This document shows positions 34,630 through 47,709 of a stretch of DNA of 64,000 nucleotides, in pieces; position 1 is the stretch's first letter; every line of letters begins with the position of its first letter. Made by a program: the position numbers and the translations under genes. The notes under the pieces were generated by a model. That model made no database searches, was not told where the DNA came from, and saw only the letters and a program-made list of their open reading frames with translations. The DNA lies in NCBI GenBank assembly GCA_014898425.1, contig RCSZ01000007.1, positions 744,001 to 808,000 of the forward strand, read 5' to 3'. The stretch is from Botryotinia globosa. Taxonomy: Eukaryota; Ascomycota; Leotiomycetes; Helotiales; Sclerotiniaceae.

Positions 34630-37144
34630 ATGACAGTTGCAACTTCAACCTCATCTACCCAGAAGGCTCTCGATATCTTCTGGGATACTAAACTCTCATC
34701 TGAAGAAACAATCCCCCGACGTAAGCTTCCCATTATCCAATTTAGAAGCCATTCATATCTTACTAATTGGCCACTTTCAGCACCCAATGTTCTCCCTAAA
34801 CATATATACGAACGTTTGATCGGTGAAAGTAGAGCAAGCAGTATAATTTTTGGATGTAGTGTCAATGTCTCCTACGACTTAGCTGTGAAGCAATGCGAAG
34901 CCAAGGTTGCTGCCATTGTAGCAGAGTGCCAACGGAATAATACTAAATACAGCGACAACGAATTCAACCTCGATGATATGGAGTATTGCCTCAGATCTCT
35001 CTCACTTACAGAACAAGACACAGTGAGTGAAGGAGAACATACAAGATTGAGATCTTCGAAGAAACCCACGACTGCGAGGACAATTATTACACGAGCAGAA
35101 ACATTCAATCTGACCGCGCCTCAAGTGCGAGAGCCAGCTTGTGCAAAGAGAATAAGTGAGATCTTCGATGCCCCAAAATTCTTCATTGGTCATGAAGCCC
35201 ATGTACAAGATATACGACAAGGATCAGAAGGAGATTGTTGGTTCATATCGTCTCTTGCATGTCTCACTGTAGATGAAGCATTTCCGCGACTCGTCAACAA
35301 ACTTTGCCCGGCAAAAGCACGAAACGAAAATATTGGAGTGTATGGATTTGTGTTCTATCGTGATGGAGAATGGGTGTCAGAAATCGTTGATGATAAACTG
35401 TACCTCACAAATCCCGATTACGATGATTGCAACGATGATAGAAGATTAGTTTGGGATCGTTCACATGGAAGAATTGACCCGGAAGCTTCTCGTGAGGACT
35501 ATAAGAGGACCTTCCAAACCGGCTCGGATGCATTATTTTTTGGTTCTTGTGCTGATTCAAACGAAACCTGGGTACCACTTATTGAGAAGGCATTTGCCAA
35601 AATTCACGGCGATTATGAATCAATCAGTGGTGGCTGGCCTGGGTGAGCACTATACTGCACTCATTCTGTGAAAATGACACTGATCAATCAATAGTGAGGG
35701 TGTCGAGGATCTTACCGGTGGTGTTGCTACCCAATTTCTTACCGCTAACATACTTAATAAAGATTCATTCTGGACTGAAGGTCTTTTGAAAGTCGGCAAA
35801 GATTTCATATTCAATACTGGTACAAGGGATTACGACCATCCTGATCCATATCAACTAGGAAGGCAAGGTATCGAAGATGATCATGCTTACTCTGTTCTTC
35901 GAGCAGTTGAGTACCAAGGAAATCGTCTTTGCCTCGTGAAGAATCCCTGGGGTGAGACTGAATGGAATGGTCCGTGGTCGGATGGGTCTAAGGAATGGAC
36001 CCCAGAAGCACTTCATGCACTTAATCATAAGTTTGGGAATGAAGGTATCTTCTGGATGCCTTATGAAGATTTTGTCGATCGATATGATGAGATCTGGAGG
36101 ACAAGAATATTCCATTGTGATTGGTTCAATTGGCATGTTGCCCAACATTGGACTACTGTCAACGTATCTTGGTCTGATGAGTGAGTGATTCAACTGTTGT
36201 ACCCTGTATTATCTTCTGAATTCATATAAGTATTATCGTGCTAACTCTGTAGTTACAATGAAACCTCATTTCACTTTACAATTCCAATCCCAACCACAAC
36301 AGTGATAGTTCTATCACAACTTGACACTCGTTACTTCAGTGGTCTTACGGGTCAATATACTTACTACCTCTCTTTTCAGCTCCATAAACCAGGCCAGAAA
36401 TCTCAGATTGCTCGCGGCTACTCTAGTGGTGATCGTTCCGCTGCAACTGAACTGTTCCTCGAAGCGGGTACTTACGAAGTTCATCTTAAAATAACCGGAT
36501 ATCGTGATGATACACATCCGCGGGTCGAAGATGTTGTCAAAGATAATTGGCTTGCTAGAAGGGATAAACTGATCCAAATTGGTTTGAAGCATGATATGGC
36601 CTATGCTAAAGGTGTAATTATGAATGACTTTCCGAAGAAGGATAAGAGAATATCTCTCGCTACGCCAATTACTCTTACCACGCCTTCAGTACTTACACCA
36701 CCTCCAACTCCGCTCCCAGCGCCCGCTCTTCCCACCCTCAATGACGAAGCAGATATGGCCAAAGATGCTTGGAATGCATCATGCGTTTTAGGCCTCAAGA
36801 TCTACACACATGAGACGATAGCATCGATTGGCATAGGAAGAGCATTGGATGCAGTCAAGGTTGAGATTAGTTCAGATCTGACAGAGAAGGAACAGGGTAT
36901 TCGTAAGCTTTTCTCTACACTTGATGATACATTTTTGAGTAACTTACGAAAGGTCAAGATCAAGACGAAAAGGAAGACTTTTCGGATTAAGTGGAAGTTC
37001 AAGAACAAGGGGTGGAAGGAGGAGATACTGTTGAGTAGTGGAAGGAAAGGATTATGGGATGGAAAGGTAGACGCAAAGAGTCAAACGAAGAAAGAAAAAA
37101 GAAGGGAGAGAAAGGGGAGAATTAAAAGAGAGTCGAGGGAATAA
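34630..37144 (+). CDS. calpain-like cysteine protease (C2 family)
   Basis: Exons 34630-35642, 35695-36180 and 36253-37144 give 796 aa. The catalytic triad is visible: Cys203 in QGSEGDCWFISSLACL, His401 in DDHAYSVLRAVEY, and Asn421 in LVKNPWGETEWNGPW. After the protease core a beta-rich region (about 500-600) resembles a calpain beta-sandwich (FTIPIPTTTVIVLSQLD ... YYLSFQLHKPG). A Pro/Thr-rich linker follows, and the protein ends with a very Lys/Arg-rich tail. The N-terminal 150 residues have a coiled-coil-like part and no signal peptide. This is an intracellular, probably calcium-linked protease. It is not a clear PalB/Rim13 because no MIT domain is evident. Physiological role unknown. Confidence 0.9.
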
Positions 37145-37750
37145 ATTGATTGAGAGGGCAATGATTTGCCTATAGCAGAATTTTGTAAGTTTCATCAAAA
37201 ATTAATAGAACCGAACCTTTACGATGACCTAGTAAATACGCTTTCACGAAATCGATCTGTGGTCGATGGTAGAATCTATAACCATGATCCCATCAACACC
37301 AACAAGTTCATGTAGTGTCCATGTGAATCAGCATTGATTCACGTAGAGTTCTTGAATTTTGACGTCAAGAGAGTAATTTCCAGACTGATTCTATAGTATG
37401 TGCAGACTTTTCATTATTTATACCCACTGTTACCGAAAATTTGGTAGACCAGCCCGTCCCGACGTGACCAGGCCTTCTAAAAAAATAGGTTTCCAGAATT
37501 ACTAGGTACCGACGTGAATGTCTTCAAACAGCGGGAACCTGATGTTGGAAACAGATTTCTTGGATGATTTATAAAATGTATAAAAGAAAGGAAATTATCG
37601 ATTATTGGTATCTCGTTTCACATCCACACATCACAAACCACCATTCAACGATCGATATCTCATTTGCATTTACATGAAAACTTGGAGTTGATTATACAAA
37701 GAGTACAATATTCAAAGGAATCATATCAATCGCACCGATTTTCATTCCGA

Positions 37751-38005
37751 ATGGCACATCCAACCCCGCCATCAAAGTCCTCATCTAAACCTGGAACTTC
37801 TGCTCCGAAGGAGATGGTTATAAGACAATCCCCGAAAACAGAACACAAGCCAGCACCAACATTAGCACCATCTGCATCGTCAAAAATATCAAAGAAATCA
37901 AAAGCTGAAATGCCCAAACCAAAGCTTGTCAAGAGGAAGACGGGTGTTAAGCCATCGGAAGGGAAAGAAAGAGGCTATGAAGCTGATACGGAATGGGAGA
38001 ACTAG
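37751..38005 (+). CDS. small basic Ser/Pro/Lys-rich ORF
   Basis: An 84-codon ORF from ATG at 37751, with no domain, rich in Ser, Pro and Lys; probably disordered if made. A TATAAAA box lies at 37570-37576, about 180 bp upstream, and the frame is open further upstream without an ATG. It may be a genuine small gene or an untranslated stretch of a transcript. Its C-terminal DTEWEN is acidic. Confidence 0.35.
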   Translation: MAHPTPPSKSSSKPGTSAPKEMVIRQSPKTEHKPAPTLAPSASSKISKKSKAEMPKPKLVKRKTGVKPSEGKERGYEADTEWEN

Positions 38006-38091
38006 TAATCTTGAAAAGGCTTTTTGTTGAGAAGGGGAGTGGTGGGAAGGATAAGGTGGTGCTGGTTTATGGGAGAATGGATGGGCTTTGG

Positions 38092-38115
38092 GTGATGGAG
38101 ATGGAGATGGAGATA
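38092..38115. repeat. short GATGGA repeat
   Basis: About four units of GATGGA/GATGGAGAT-type sequence downstream of the small basic ORF. Low-complexity, length probably variable. Confidence 0.6.
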
Positions 38116-38673
38116 GGGAAGAGATAGGGGAGTTTGGTAAATGAAGAGATGGATGTAAATGTAGCTATTCAGGTTGGTGGTGTTGAGTGGCTTGGTAAAT
38201 TACTTAAAGCTTGTGCCTTCATCTAGTGCTTTTTGGGGGAATGTCTGGAATATATGTATATCGTGCCTCTAGTTATTAGAGGGAATGAAGTGGGACTGAA
38301 AATACATTTGGATAGTCAAGATTTCCTTTTTGAGGTACGGTACGTTGGACCTAGTTTCAAGGTTTGTGCGAAATTTTTGATGTTCTCTTGCTTGGTGGAA
38401 TGATCAAAAGATAGCGTTTGTGAGATTATAGAAGCTCTTTTTTCTTTGTGTATGGCTGTTGGTTTGAATTTTGTGTTGAATCTCTGGTAAAAGTGTGGGT
38501 AGAAGATATCAGAGACGGTAGTCACGATCACAGAATTGACGTCTCATATACGAGATCAATCATAGATGTATAATCTAAATTCATCGCCTAAAGAATTACC
38601 GATACTCCTATCTAGCTCACCAATACAGACCCTAGGATTAACAATTTCAAGTTCCATTACTCATTCTTTTCTC

Positions 38674-40394
38674 CTATACTTTCTCCGCGGTGGGATCTAA
38701 ATGTCTCAATGCACTTCCGGTTAAATACAAACTTCCCGTAACCAAGCATTCCATAGCATGATTTTGATAGCCGATTTTTGTGGCCAAGTCGATTGCAGCT
38801 GCATTGTTGGGTTCGAGGAGAATGCTGGAGTTTGGAGACAGTTTTTGCCATGTTTGGGCGTAGGAACGCATGGCGGAGATGTCCGAGTCTGTGATTTTTG
38901 AGGCTAGGGTAGAGTGTGTTAATATTGATTAAGTGTATGCGAGAGAAGTTATAGAGGCAGAAGATAGGGAGTGATGAGGAAGAGGGGTACTTACTATCAT
39001 CCCAATCGGTTGTAAAAATGACATGTTTAACTTTACACCTATATTTTTCTAACGCCTTTGCAAGACCCTCCACCACTTTCTCCCCATCTCCTCTTGCCCG
39101 ATGTCCAAAAACAACTACCTTTGGATTTCCCTTTTCCTCACAATTAAAAAATGTTTGTTTTAACCTTCTAATTGCATACGAGAAAGGGGAAAGCGTCGCT
39201 TCTTCACAAACACTCATGGCAAACCATTCTGCAGCTTTGGGGATCGTTTGGAAATGATGCGCGCCATCGAGAAACCAGGAATTTTGTCCTACTTCTAATC
39301 TTTGAAATCGACCGGGCCAGAAAAATCGATCGAGTCCGATTGAGATGTCTTCAGAAGAGAGGGGTGGATACTTTTCACTGAAGAGGGATAGGAGATATGC
39401 ATCTGTGAGCGCGAGGGCAAGGGAGCATTCGGATCTTTTGATGTCGGTTTTGAGTGCATGGGCGGTGATTGGAAGACGATGATCTTCGGTTACAAAGTTC
39501 AACGCAGCGCCCTTTTCATTAGCGCGTGTCTCGAGAACTTTTCCTATCTCAGGTCCTTGAGGAATAGAAAATGCAGGAGCATCGATCTTTATAATGCCTC
39601 CTGCATGCCACGCTAGGTCTTCAGAAGAAGGGCCACCTTCTTCGATGTAGTCAGCGTTGATCTGTGCGATGCCCACAGCTGTTGGCTTGACAAAATTTGT
39701 AGCGTCCGTTTCTCCTCCACAATGAGTTTCCATTATCACCACATCAACGTCTTCACCCATGAATGTATAGATCGCGACCAACAACCTCAATTGCATGAAA
39801 TCCGGCATCATTGTCTCAGAAAATTTGCTGCAAAGAATCTCCCATACCTGGAAGAAATATCTAGCAAATTTATCTTCTGATACTGGCTTGGCGTTGATCT
39901 TGATTGGTTCACGGATGTTAGGAGAGTAGGGGTTGGTGTATAGACCAATCTTCCTTAATAAACCTGTCCTGGAAGCGTAAGATGAGAGGAAAGATTTTAC
40001 GAACATGCAAGTGGATGCTTTGCCTTTCGTTCCCGCAATGTGAATTACGTTGAATTCTCTGTGCTGTAGGGAATAATCAGAAAATATCCTCAGTATCGAA
40101 AGAGAAGACTCACAGTATATCCAATTGCTTCAAGCCACTCATTCATACCATCATTACCGGGCTTGGTTGGATTTCCTCCTAATATACTGAGTCTGTTATT
40201 CTTTGGCTCGGTGGAAGAATCTTCTCCATCACTACTGCCACAACCTGTTCTTCTGAGTAATTGAGAGGCTCTGCTGCGTCTATTAGGCTTCATACGGTCT
40301 TTTCTGCTCTCAATTAGTGTAATAGCGTTCTAATTATTATTAGCATATCTTTTGGTAAGAGTGACGGGGAACCTACTCGGTATGATGGCTCCAT
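38674..40394 (-). CDS. folylpolyglutamate synthase
   Basis: Exons 40394-40377 (six codons), 40329-40114, 40063-38995 and 38903-38674 give 510 aa with intact frame. I chose the ATG at 40394 because the micro-exon MEPSYR joins NAITLIESRK as in other fungal FPGS; an internal ATG at 40293 is less likely. The Mur-ligase-type P-loop reads HIAGTKGKAST, with Ala where Gly is usual (GTKGKGS). Further support: LYTNPYSPNIREPIKIN, VVIMETHCGGETDATN, IGLDRFFWPGRFQRL, WFLDGAHH and TTDWDD. The enzyme adds glutamate units to tetrahydrofolate, retaining it for one-carbon metabolism in cytosol or mitochondria. An essential housekeeping gene; it looks intact. Confidence 0.95.
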
Positions 40395-42496
40395 GTTGCG
40401 CTGATTTCTTTACTTCAGCTTGCGTTGGTTGTAGCAACTAAACAAAGGTGAAAAGCCAAGCAACGAACAAGATGGAGGAAATGTAGTGTCTTATCCCAAC
40501 ACATGACGTCGATTTAGGTCTTGTTGGGACAGACCGCACTTTTCACATCGGCGAGCAAGGCAATGTCACTGGCTAGGTCATTCTTCACCATATTACACCG
40601 TTGTAGGTCGTGAAGATTCCATTATTGGTCTCAGATGGTCTTTTTGATGGTGAGGCGAAGTGAAGCAAATAATATACAGCCATTGAAATCAAGAATCATA
40701 AACGCCTAATCGTGTAGGATTGTTGGTGAAAACGCAGATGTGGTCTGTCGTAGGACGAGCCTGGGCCGGGGCCCAAACATCACTGCCTCATACGAAGGCC
40801 AGCTATTGTTGCAAGGTAACCTTAGAAGTTATGGCCAATAGGATAGAAATTCATCATTCTGGAGTATGATCCAACGGGTCTCTCAAATAAAATGTCTACA
40901 CGTTCCTTTCAGCCCTGTAGGGTTTCGCGAGCATACCTGAACGAATAGTAGAGAGCCTACATAGTTTCTAGCATATGATGAAGATTAGTAAGCAATGGAA
41001 ACTAGCTCGGTCCATGCTCAAACCCAAACTTCACTTCATTTCTCAACACGACGCAACACGGATTTATCGTCACAAATCTCGATAAGATATATAGCCAAGG
41101 CAAATTCTGAATTGATTTGTCGGCGTTGTGTATTATTAAAGCTTGAGACCTTCGAGGTGCTTTAGATCTCACCTGTTGATCACATTCACTAAGACCATGA
41201 GTCCCACCCGCCTTCGGGCTAGAGCATGATGGGAAGGGTAACAATATGTGAATCATGAGCTTCATTGAATTGAGAGTATTTCAATGAATTCCTTCAAACC
41301 ATTCGGCGAAGTTAATTCTAATAGAGTCCCGGCCAGACTCACCATCATGTTGACATTAACAGCCTGTATCTTCAGCCAGAACTGTACAGAGCTTGATTTA
41401 TTCTCGCGTATAACCCAATACCTCTGATTGAGGACCCTAATACATCCAAGGAGACTACCCGGTGCTAAAGTCCAACGGATAACATGCAGATCACATGTAA
41501 TATGTTGTTTGTTCAAATCTTAATGGTCAAATCGTCACAGTTCTGGCACCCGAAACACCAAGGCTGAAAGTTAAGAGTGGGTGATTGCCTTATCTTCGTC
41601 TTTGAACAGCAGATTCTTCTGGAACTGCCATATCTGAGGGCTATTCCAAGGAGTATCCGGAATTCTATTCGTGAAATCTTTCTTTGAAGACTATGCGGCT
41701 GTCATCTACGAAAACCAACTTTATGTCTAAGGCATTCATTTAACAGAAGTCTAAACAAGATGTGGAAGCTGCTACAGATCAGATCACGAATACAGTCCAT
41801 TACTAACATAGCCATCCTCGGTCAATTCTTCGAGTGCCTAGCTTTTGTTGATACAACACACAAGTTATTCTACTCAGGTCATCCATCAACTTGAATCTTG
41901 GAATATGGAAAAAAAAAATGCCATTTAACCCTGAAACCAGTCTTCTGTTATACAACAACGGAATTCTGTGACCTCAAAATTTGAAACACAGCATATTGTA
42001 CACGGGGTGGAAGCGCAAATGACGTTTAAATATCGGAAGGAGAATAATAGTTTCACTACCTAGTCATACAATACACAACGACTTGAGGCATTTTCGAACT
42101 TGAAACGAAAACATCATACGAGATTCTGATGATATATACTTGTGTATCATTGATCGAATCTTGATTGAGAAAAATCTCTCAGCTCTTATCATCTACATTG
42201 CACTTCGAAGAATCACAGGAGCTTTCTATGTCATCTTTCATTACAAGGGTGCTATAACGATGATGCAATGCTAGAAACAATTCTCGGTTGAAAATCCTCC
42301 CAAACCACCACACCCTTCGATGATAGGACGGGTATCAAATCTGGTATATCAAAATTACAAACAGCAGTTTCAGACAAAACTATTCAGATACCACCAAAGC
42401 AACAAGAACTGCATCTTGATATCCACCGGTCTATGTCAGTCCCAGACTGCCACTTAGAAGGTGCTAAGCACAACAACGAACACGCCCGCTAGTCGT
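40395..42496. other. 2.1-kb stretch without a supported gene
   Basis: Two minus-strand ORFs of 84-87 codons (41002-41265 and 41262-41516) adjoin end to end and look mildly protein-like, but I recognise no domain. They may be the relic of a gene. No repeat ends were seen. Confidence 0.4.
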
Positions 42497-43264
42497 TCAT
42501 TCCTCTTCCGATTCTTCTTCTTCTTCTCGGGATTCGTACTTTGCAATCAATGTGCAAATTTGAGACTCCGCATATGAATGTGCTCTTCTAGTTGCGTCCT
42601 CTATATCTGCGCCATACTTCAATGCATCGTGGATTCGTGTCTCGATGATTTCCTTGATACCCGCCTCACGCGCAAGCGCATTATAATATAGCTGATTTCG
42701 ATCTAGATTATCACCCTTATATTCCAAAGTCTCGGGACAGACAACTGTAGGTATTTCAGCTGACACTGGCGGTCCTGATTTTTGGATTTGCCACTTTAGG
42801 TATCCTGTCGGCGTGTGCGAAGAGGCGCTGGTGGAAGGAAATTGTACCACTGTCGGCTCGAAGCAACCATTCTTGACCTTCAATTTGACAATCAGTTGAG
42901 GCTTAATAGTGGTAGATAGAGATGCCCGAGCTCTCGTAGATCGAATCTTTGGTGGAGACAATTGTAAGTTCTCCCACGTGGGTAACTCATCAGCTCTATG
43001 AAATTCGGTCGCTCGAGCCTGTTGGACAAGGTTCAAAATAGCTTTGCTGATTTGTGCGGCATTGGTACGAAGGTTCATATGAAGTTGCAATTCTTTCTGA
43101 AATCGGGATTCCAAGGCTTCAAGTGTGTGGCCTTCACCTTTCAGCGCGTTGAATCGCTCCTCTGCCGAACGATGGATTTTCGCAAAACGTGCTAGCAGAA
43201 AGGTCAGTATTGCTGTTGTTACATCCTTCTTTCCTCCCAATCTGGAAAGTGGTTTACCAGCCAT
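42497..43264 (-). CDS. uncharacterised protein with acidic C-terminus
   Basis: Intronless 255-aa ORF from ATG at 43264. The N-terminal half is predicted helical with a possible coiled coil (about 35-85: AEERFNALKGEGHTLEALESRFQ pattern). The middle has Ser/Thr/Pro-rich linkers. The C-terminal part is helical again (YYNALAREAG) and ends with a run of Glu/Ser. No signal peptide, membrane helix or enzyme motif is visible. The ORF is well above chance length and ATG-started. Possibly a lineage-specific structural or nuclear protein; function unknown. Confidence 0.6.
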   Translation of the reverse strand: MAGKPLSRLGGKKDVTTAILTFLLARFAKIHRSAEERFNALKGEGHTLEALESRFQKELQLHMNLRTNAAQISKAILNLVQQARATEFHRADELPTWENLQLSPPKIRSTRARASLSTTIKPQLIVKLKVKNGCFEPTVVQFPSTSASSHTPTGYLKWQIQKSGPPVSAEIPTVVCPETLEYKGDNLDRNQLYYNALAREAGIKEIIETRIHDALKYGADIEDATRRAHSYAESQICTLIAKYESREEEEESEEE

Positions 43265-44547
43265 TGTGTATTAACACTATTGGTTGTTGGTTGACCAGTA
43301 TTCAATGCGATAGAGTTATATAGGGAAGGGTTGTCTTCGAGGCAACTGATCTGGTTGACGATTTCGAATAATTGAGACAGTAAGTCCTACTACTTATCGG
43401 TATAGGTCCGAATATTTACGACTGACAAATTCTAGTATCTTCTCAAATAAGCAAGAGGATGATATATCTTAGGTTGATATGCCTCTCGTATTTTTGCTCG
43501 CCTTTGTTCTTTTTATGTTGCCGTTATGTCGTGGGAAATTTGAGGAAATTCAGTCGCAAAAGTCGTGCGCTTTATACCAATTTCACAGCTGTATCCTTAT
43601 CGTGATTCAATAACAGACTGTACATTGGCGGCGAATGGCCGTAGGCAAATGCCGTGAATGTGCCGTACTATCCATTCTTTTGCTTCATTCACTTTCAATA
43701 AATGGTTCGGCCGCTTGAATGGACCCTTATACAAACTGAAGTCAGAGGTGTGCTCTAGTGAATATTTGACTTCCGAGTGCAGTGACAAGGTATGCATACA
43801 TCAGACTTATCACTTCAGACGATAGTTCATCAGAATCTTTGGACGATTTTAGAGGAGATTTGAGATGCCAAAGAACCGATCTCGAAAGTGGTCATGTTGA
43901 CGGTTGGAGAGCTCCATTCCCAGGAGCTTTGCTACCATAAGTCTGGAGACTCTGATTCTCTGTAAGTGGTTCCTTTATGATCAACATTCAGAAATTCAAT
44001 CTAAATTTGGAACATCAGAACTCAGCTCGTTGTTGCTATATTTTCAAACCTGTGGGACAATTGATGTGGCCACCAACTTGTCGATTTCTGAGACTCTTAG
44101 ATGCAAATGCACTATTTGAGCTCAAGCATGAACATCAGGCTTTGAAATAACGAGCCGATGCTTGGTATTGACGACTAGTAAGCCAAAGCGAAATCAGAAA
44201 AGCAGTAAATACACTTCTCTTCGGAGTGTATAAGGAACACAGTGAGATTCTGACATGACAATAGCAGCGAGGTAGACCAAAATGAAGATACGATTAAAGT
44301 AAGTAGATTGCGTAATTAATGATCTAAGAATAAATTAAGATACTTTCAAAATACAGATCCTTTATCTCATCCACGTTCATCTCAGTCTTAAGACATCCCA
44401 TTTGCTTTATTGGCTCCAGAAATCCTTCCATATGTCCCAAACAGCCAGCTATTCTCGAACAAATCCAGAATATTCTGTTTGTTTCGCAATCCAAATAGTC
44501 ATACCACACCCCATTCCTCATATTATCCCCTATCACTAATTTTAACT
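43265..44547. other. intergenic, nothing recognised
   Basis: No ORF above 85 codons with any feature. Upstream side of the 255-aa gene and downstream side of the flavin monooxygenase gene. Confidence 0.45.
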
Positions 44548-46636
44548 TCACACTTTGTCCGCTTCTCCCCAATACCACGTATCATCGCCTCCCATTTCAG
44601 TTTCCTTCACAGAAAATCCATTTCCCAGATAGTTAAACCTGCTGTCCCTTCCATCGTTCTTTCTCCTCCATTCAAAATCTTCCCAGCGAGGCGCCTCCAA
44701 CATATGGAAGAAATGCGCCTGACTTCCCGGATGCAGCGCCAAAACCGGTCCTTCACTTTTTCCATTGCGATACCAACTTCTTACTCCCTTGTCTGTCCAT
44801 ACTGTTCGGGCCATAAATTGAGCTATATGTTCTGCATAGTCTTTTACTGCTGCGGGTAGAGGTCTGAAGGAGGAAATTGACTGGAGTTGACATTTCTGGA
44901 TAAATTTTAGAGCGAAAGCACTGAGCTGTTCTGTTATTATGGGAATGGCACCGTGTGCTAGTGGACCATTGGGACCGAGGAACGCTGGCATGTGTTAGTT
45001 TATAGGAGAGAGGTATGGAGCGAGGAGAGCTTACTAATATAATTTGGCATTCCAGGAACCATACATGACATATACGCCTGACTCGGATTATCTCTCCACA
45101 GATCCTGTAGGTTTCCACTCTCTCCGATGATCGGAAAGCGTGGAACGAAAGAGCAATTGAAACCCGTAGCGCAAACGATAGCATCAACTTCTATGATTTC
45201 ACCATTTGTAAGTTTGATGCCGTTTTGTTGTATTTCTTCGATACCAGATGTGATGACATCGACATTTGGTTGTGTTAAAGCTTTCAGATAGCCAACACCT
45301 GGTGTGACTCTTCTGCATCCGACAGGAAAATCGGGAAGTAAGGCTTCGATGAGATGTTTGTCGTAGTTTAGCGCTTCGGCCATGTAGAGAGAGATGACGC
45401 GTTTGGCTTCTAGTGCTTCAGGACTACCTCTTAGGATCTATGGTTTAGGTTAGCGTTTATTGATAGATAAGTTTGGGAGGGCACATGCGGTCTTAAATCT
45501 TTTGTTGGATAATGATTCAATAGCCTTAAGAAACTTTGTGTATTTTACTGGGTCTTCTCGAAATTTCTGGATTTGTTTTTCCGAAAACTTGTGCGCAGCA
45601 TCTAGCTCGTACTGTTCCATGATATGTGATACTGATTTGCTGTTGGGCGAAATCCAAGTCTTTGTCCTAACGAAATGGGAAAGCTTTGTGACTTCTATAC
45701 AGTGGTCAGAAGCTGGCTACAAGATTTTCTCTTTCGCCATCGGGCGATCTTACCTGGTTGTAGAACTGGAACAATCTGGACACCAGATGCACCATTTCCA
45801 ATGACGGCTACTCTCTTACCCTTGAGATCTACATCCTTTTGCCACTTTGCAGAATGAACGAGATCTCCTCGGAAAGAGTGTAGACCCTTGATATCTGGCC
45901 ACTTCCAATTACTATTTTCCATTAGCCACGTTTGCAATACTTGAAGAACAGCCCAAACTTACTTAAACATCCCACCCGAATTAAGCAAAAAATGACATCG
46001 ATCTTCAAAAATCACACCAGTAATCTCATTTTCAATCTTCAAGACCCATTCTGCAGATCCCTCATCCCATTGCGCATGGATGATCTTGTGCGACAATCTA
46101 ATACGATCTTTCAAATCATACTTGCTACACACATCTTGTAAATAACCTTGTATTTCGCCCCCTGGTGCAAACAGGGAGCTCCAGCTAGGATTTGGTGTGT
46201 GAGAGAATTGATAATTGTGGGAAGGATCGTCGGATGCACATCCGGGGTAACAATTTTCAAACCATGTACCACCAACTTCAGGATTTTTGTCATAGACTAC
46301 ATGTTCGATGTTGGTGCCATGTCGTTTCAGAGCTCGAGCCATGTTGATACCGCTCACTCCTGCTCCGATGCTGATGACCTTTACCGGTCGCATGGTTCCC
46401 AGAGGATATTCTTTTGCGATATTGGAGGATGTTTCATTGTGACAGTTTTTAAGTTGGGTATCTGTTTGAGGCTTGGGTTCAGAAATGGTATGGATTGATA
46501 AACTCCTTCTGGAATTTCCCAGAAGCTGTTGCTTATTGTGAAAACCACGAGTGTGGTTCTGAAGCGAGGCTGTTGCATATCGAATGGGTAAATGGGTGAC
46601 ATTGAACTGTCGAAGGGGTATGATAAATTTCAACAT
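44548..46636 (-). CDS. Baeyer-Villiger-type flavin monooxygenase
   Basis: Five exons, 46636-45963, 45911-45754, 45694-45489, 45437-45035 and 44984-44548, give 625 aa with all phases consistent. The first about 50 residues are basic and hydrophobic without acidic residues, like a mitochondrial presequence, although MRPVKVIS near residue 94 could be an alternative start. Motifs: FAD Rossmann ISIGAGVSGINMARAL, the class signature FRGDLVHSAKW (FxGxxxHxxxW), NADPH Rossmann VAVIGNGASGVQIVP, and the ATG motif VCATGFNCSF. The enzyme should insert oxygen into ketones or oxidise N/S atoms with NADPH. The third intron has a GC donor instead of GT (see findings). Divergent from the halogenase-like gene. 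Confidence 0.9.
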
Positions 46637-47709
46637 ATTTGATAGTATTAAAAAAGATGGCACAATCCGCAGCTAGATGGTGCAAGAAAGCATGACTTGA
46701 AGTATTTTTATAAACTACCAAGGGAAACGCTCTACGGCGCTGTCGCTACCTAGGTAAATTAAGTAATAGACAAAAATTGAGAGAATGGGGTTAGGAAAGA
46801 AATTAACTTTCCATTCACCGACAAAAGTGAATGTAGAGTCGGTCTGATTCCACCACAGGAATTGAAGTCAAGATGTTATCTGGTAAGCGTCTACCGTGCC
46901 CCTTTACAAGATCCAAACGAGGCGAATGGGGGATTATTAAGAGCTTTTTGATAAAGAACTGAACTGGGCAAGAAATGGACAATGCTTCGAGACAGCCCCG
47001 AGACCGTGGATCCGAAACTTCTGGGGAACATTTATTGTAACTCAAAAGAGAAAAGATAAGGCTAAATTGAACCATGATTCATAATAAACTGACATAAATT
47101 GGGCAAGAATGAGGCGGATGGTCAACTGGTTTTATCATGGAGAACCGAGGCATTGATCACAGTATAAACATATCGTAACTCCACAGACTATCTGAGATGA
47201 GGGTATATAATTTGATGTATGAGACAAGCGCCTAAAGCAGGGGAAAGTGGGATGGTTCTTGGATTTTGAGTCTGTAGTATGACATTGTTTGCTTGTTTCT
47301 GATACGCGGTGATATATTATTGACATCAATGAGTTACCATGTCGACTGTTCGATTGTACAACTCCCATTCTTGGCAAAGATTCCCGCCTCCAGCTCACAT
47401 TAATCTTGTACGACAGCTCTAATAATGGGGTACGACGTCTATCATCGAGATCTAGGTATCTTACGGGCGATGTAAAAGTAGATGAAAATGCTTGGCGTCG
47501 GGTATAGAACATTGAATCATATATATTTGATTGCATGCAAGTAGCTTTGTAACACAAGAAAGTCCTTCTCTGATTGATTCAACCTGATACTGTTGACTAT
47601 TCACTACCCCAACATCAATTTTGAGTCGCCGAATCTCAAGAATTATGGCTACAAGGTAAATCCAAGCTTGGATTTCAACCAAGATGCACGCAATGTTTTT
47701 TGGCAAAGA
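46637..47709. promoter_or_regulatory. divergent promoter region of monooxygenase and halogenase-like genes
   Basis: Shared 1.07-kb upstream region. ORFs inside it are short shadows. The plus-strand frame before 47710 is open from about 47593 without an ATG in that frame, and an ATG at 47645 with a following GTAAAT could mark an alternative first exon. No factor site is claimed. Confidence 0.4.
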
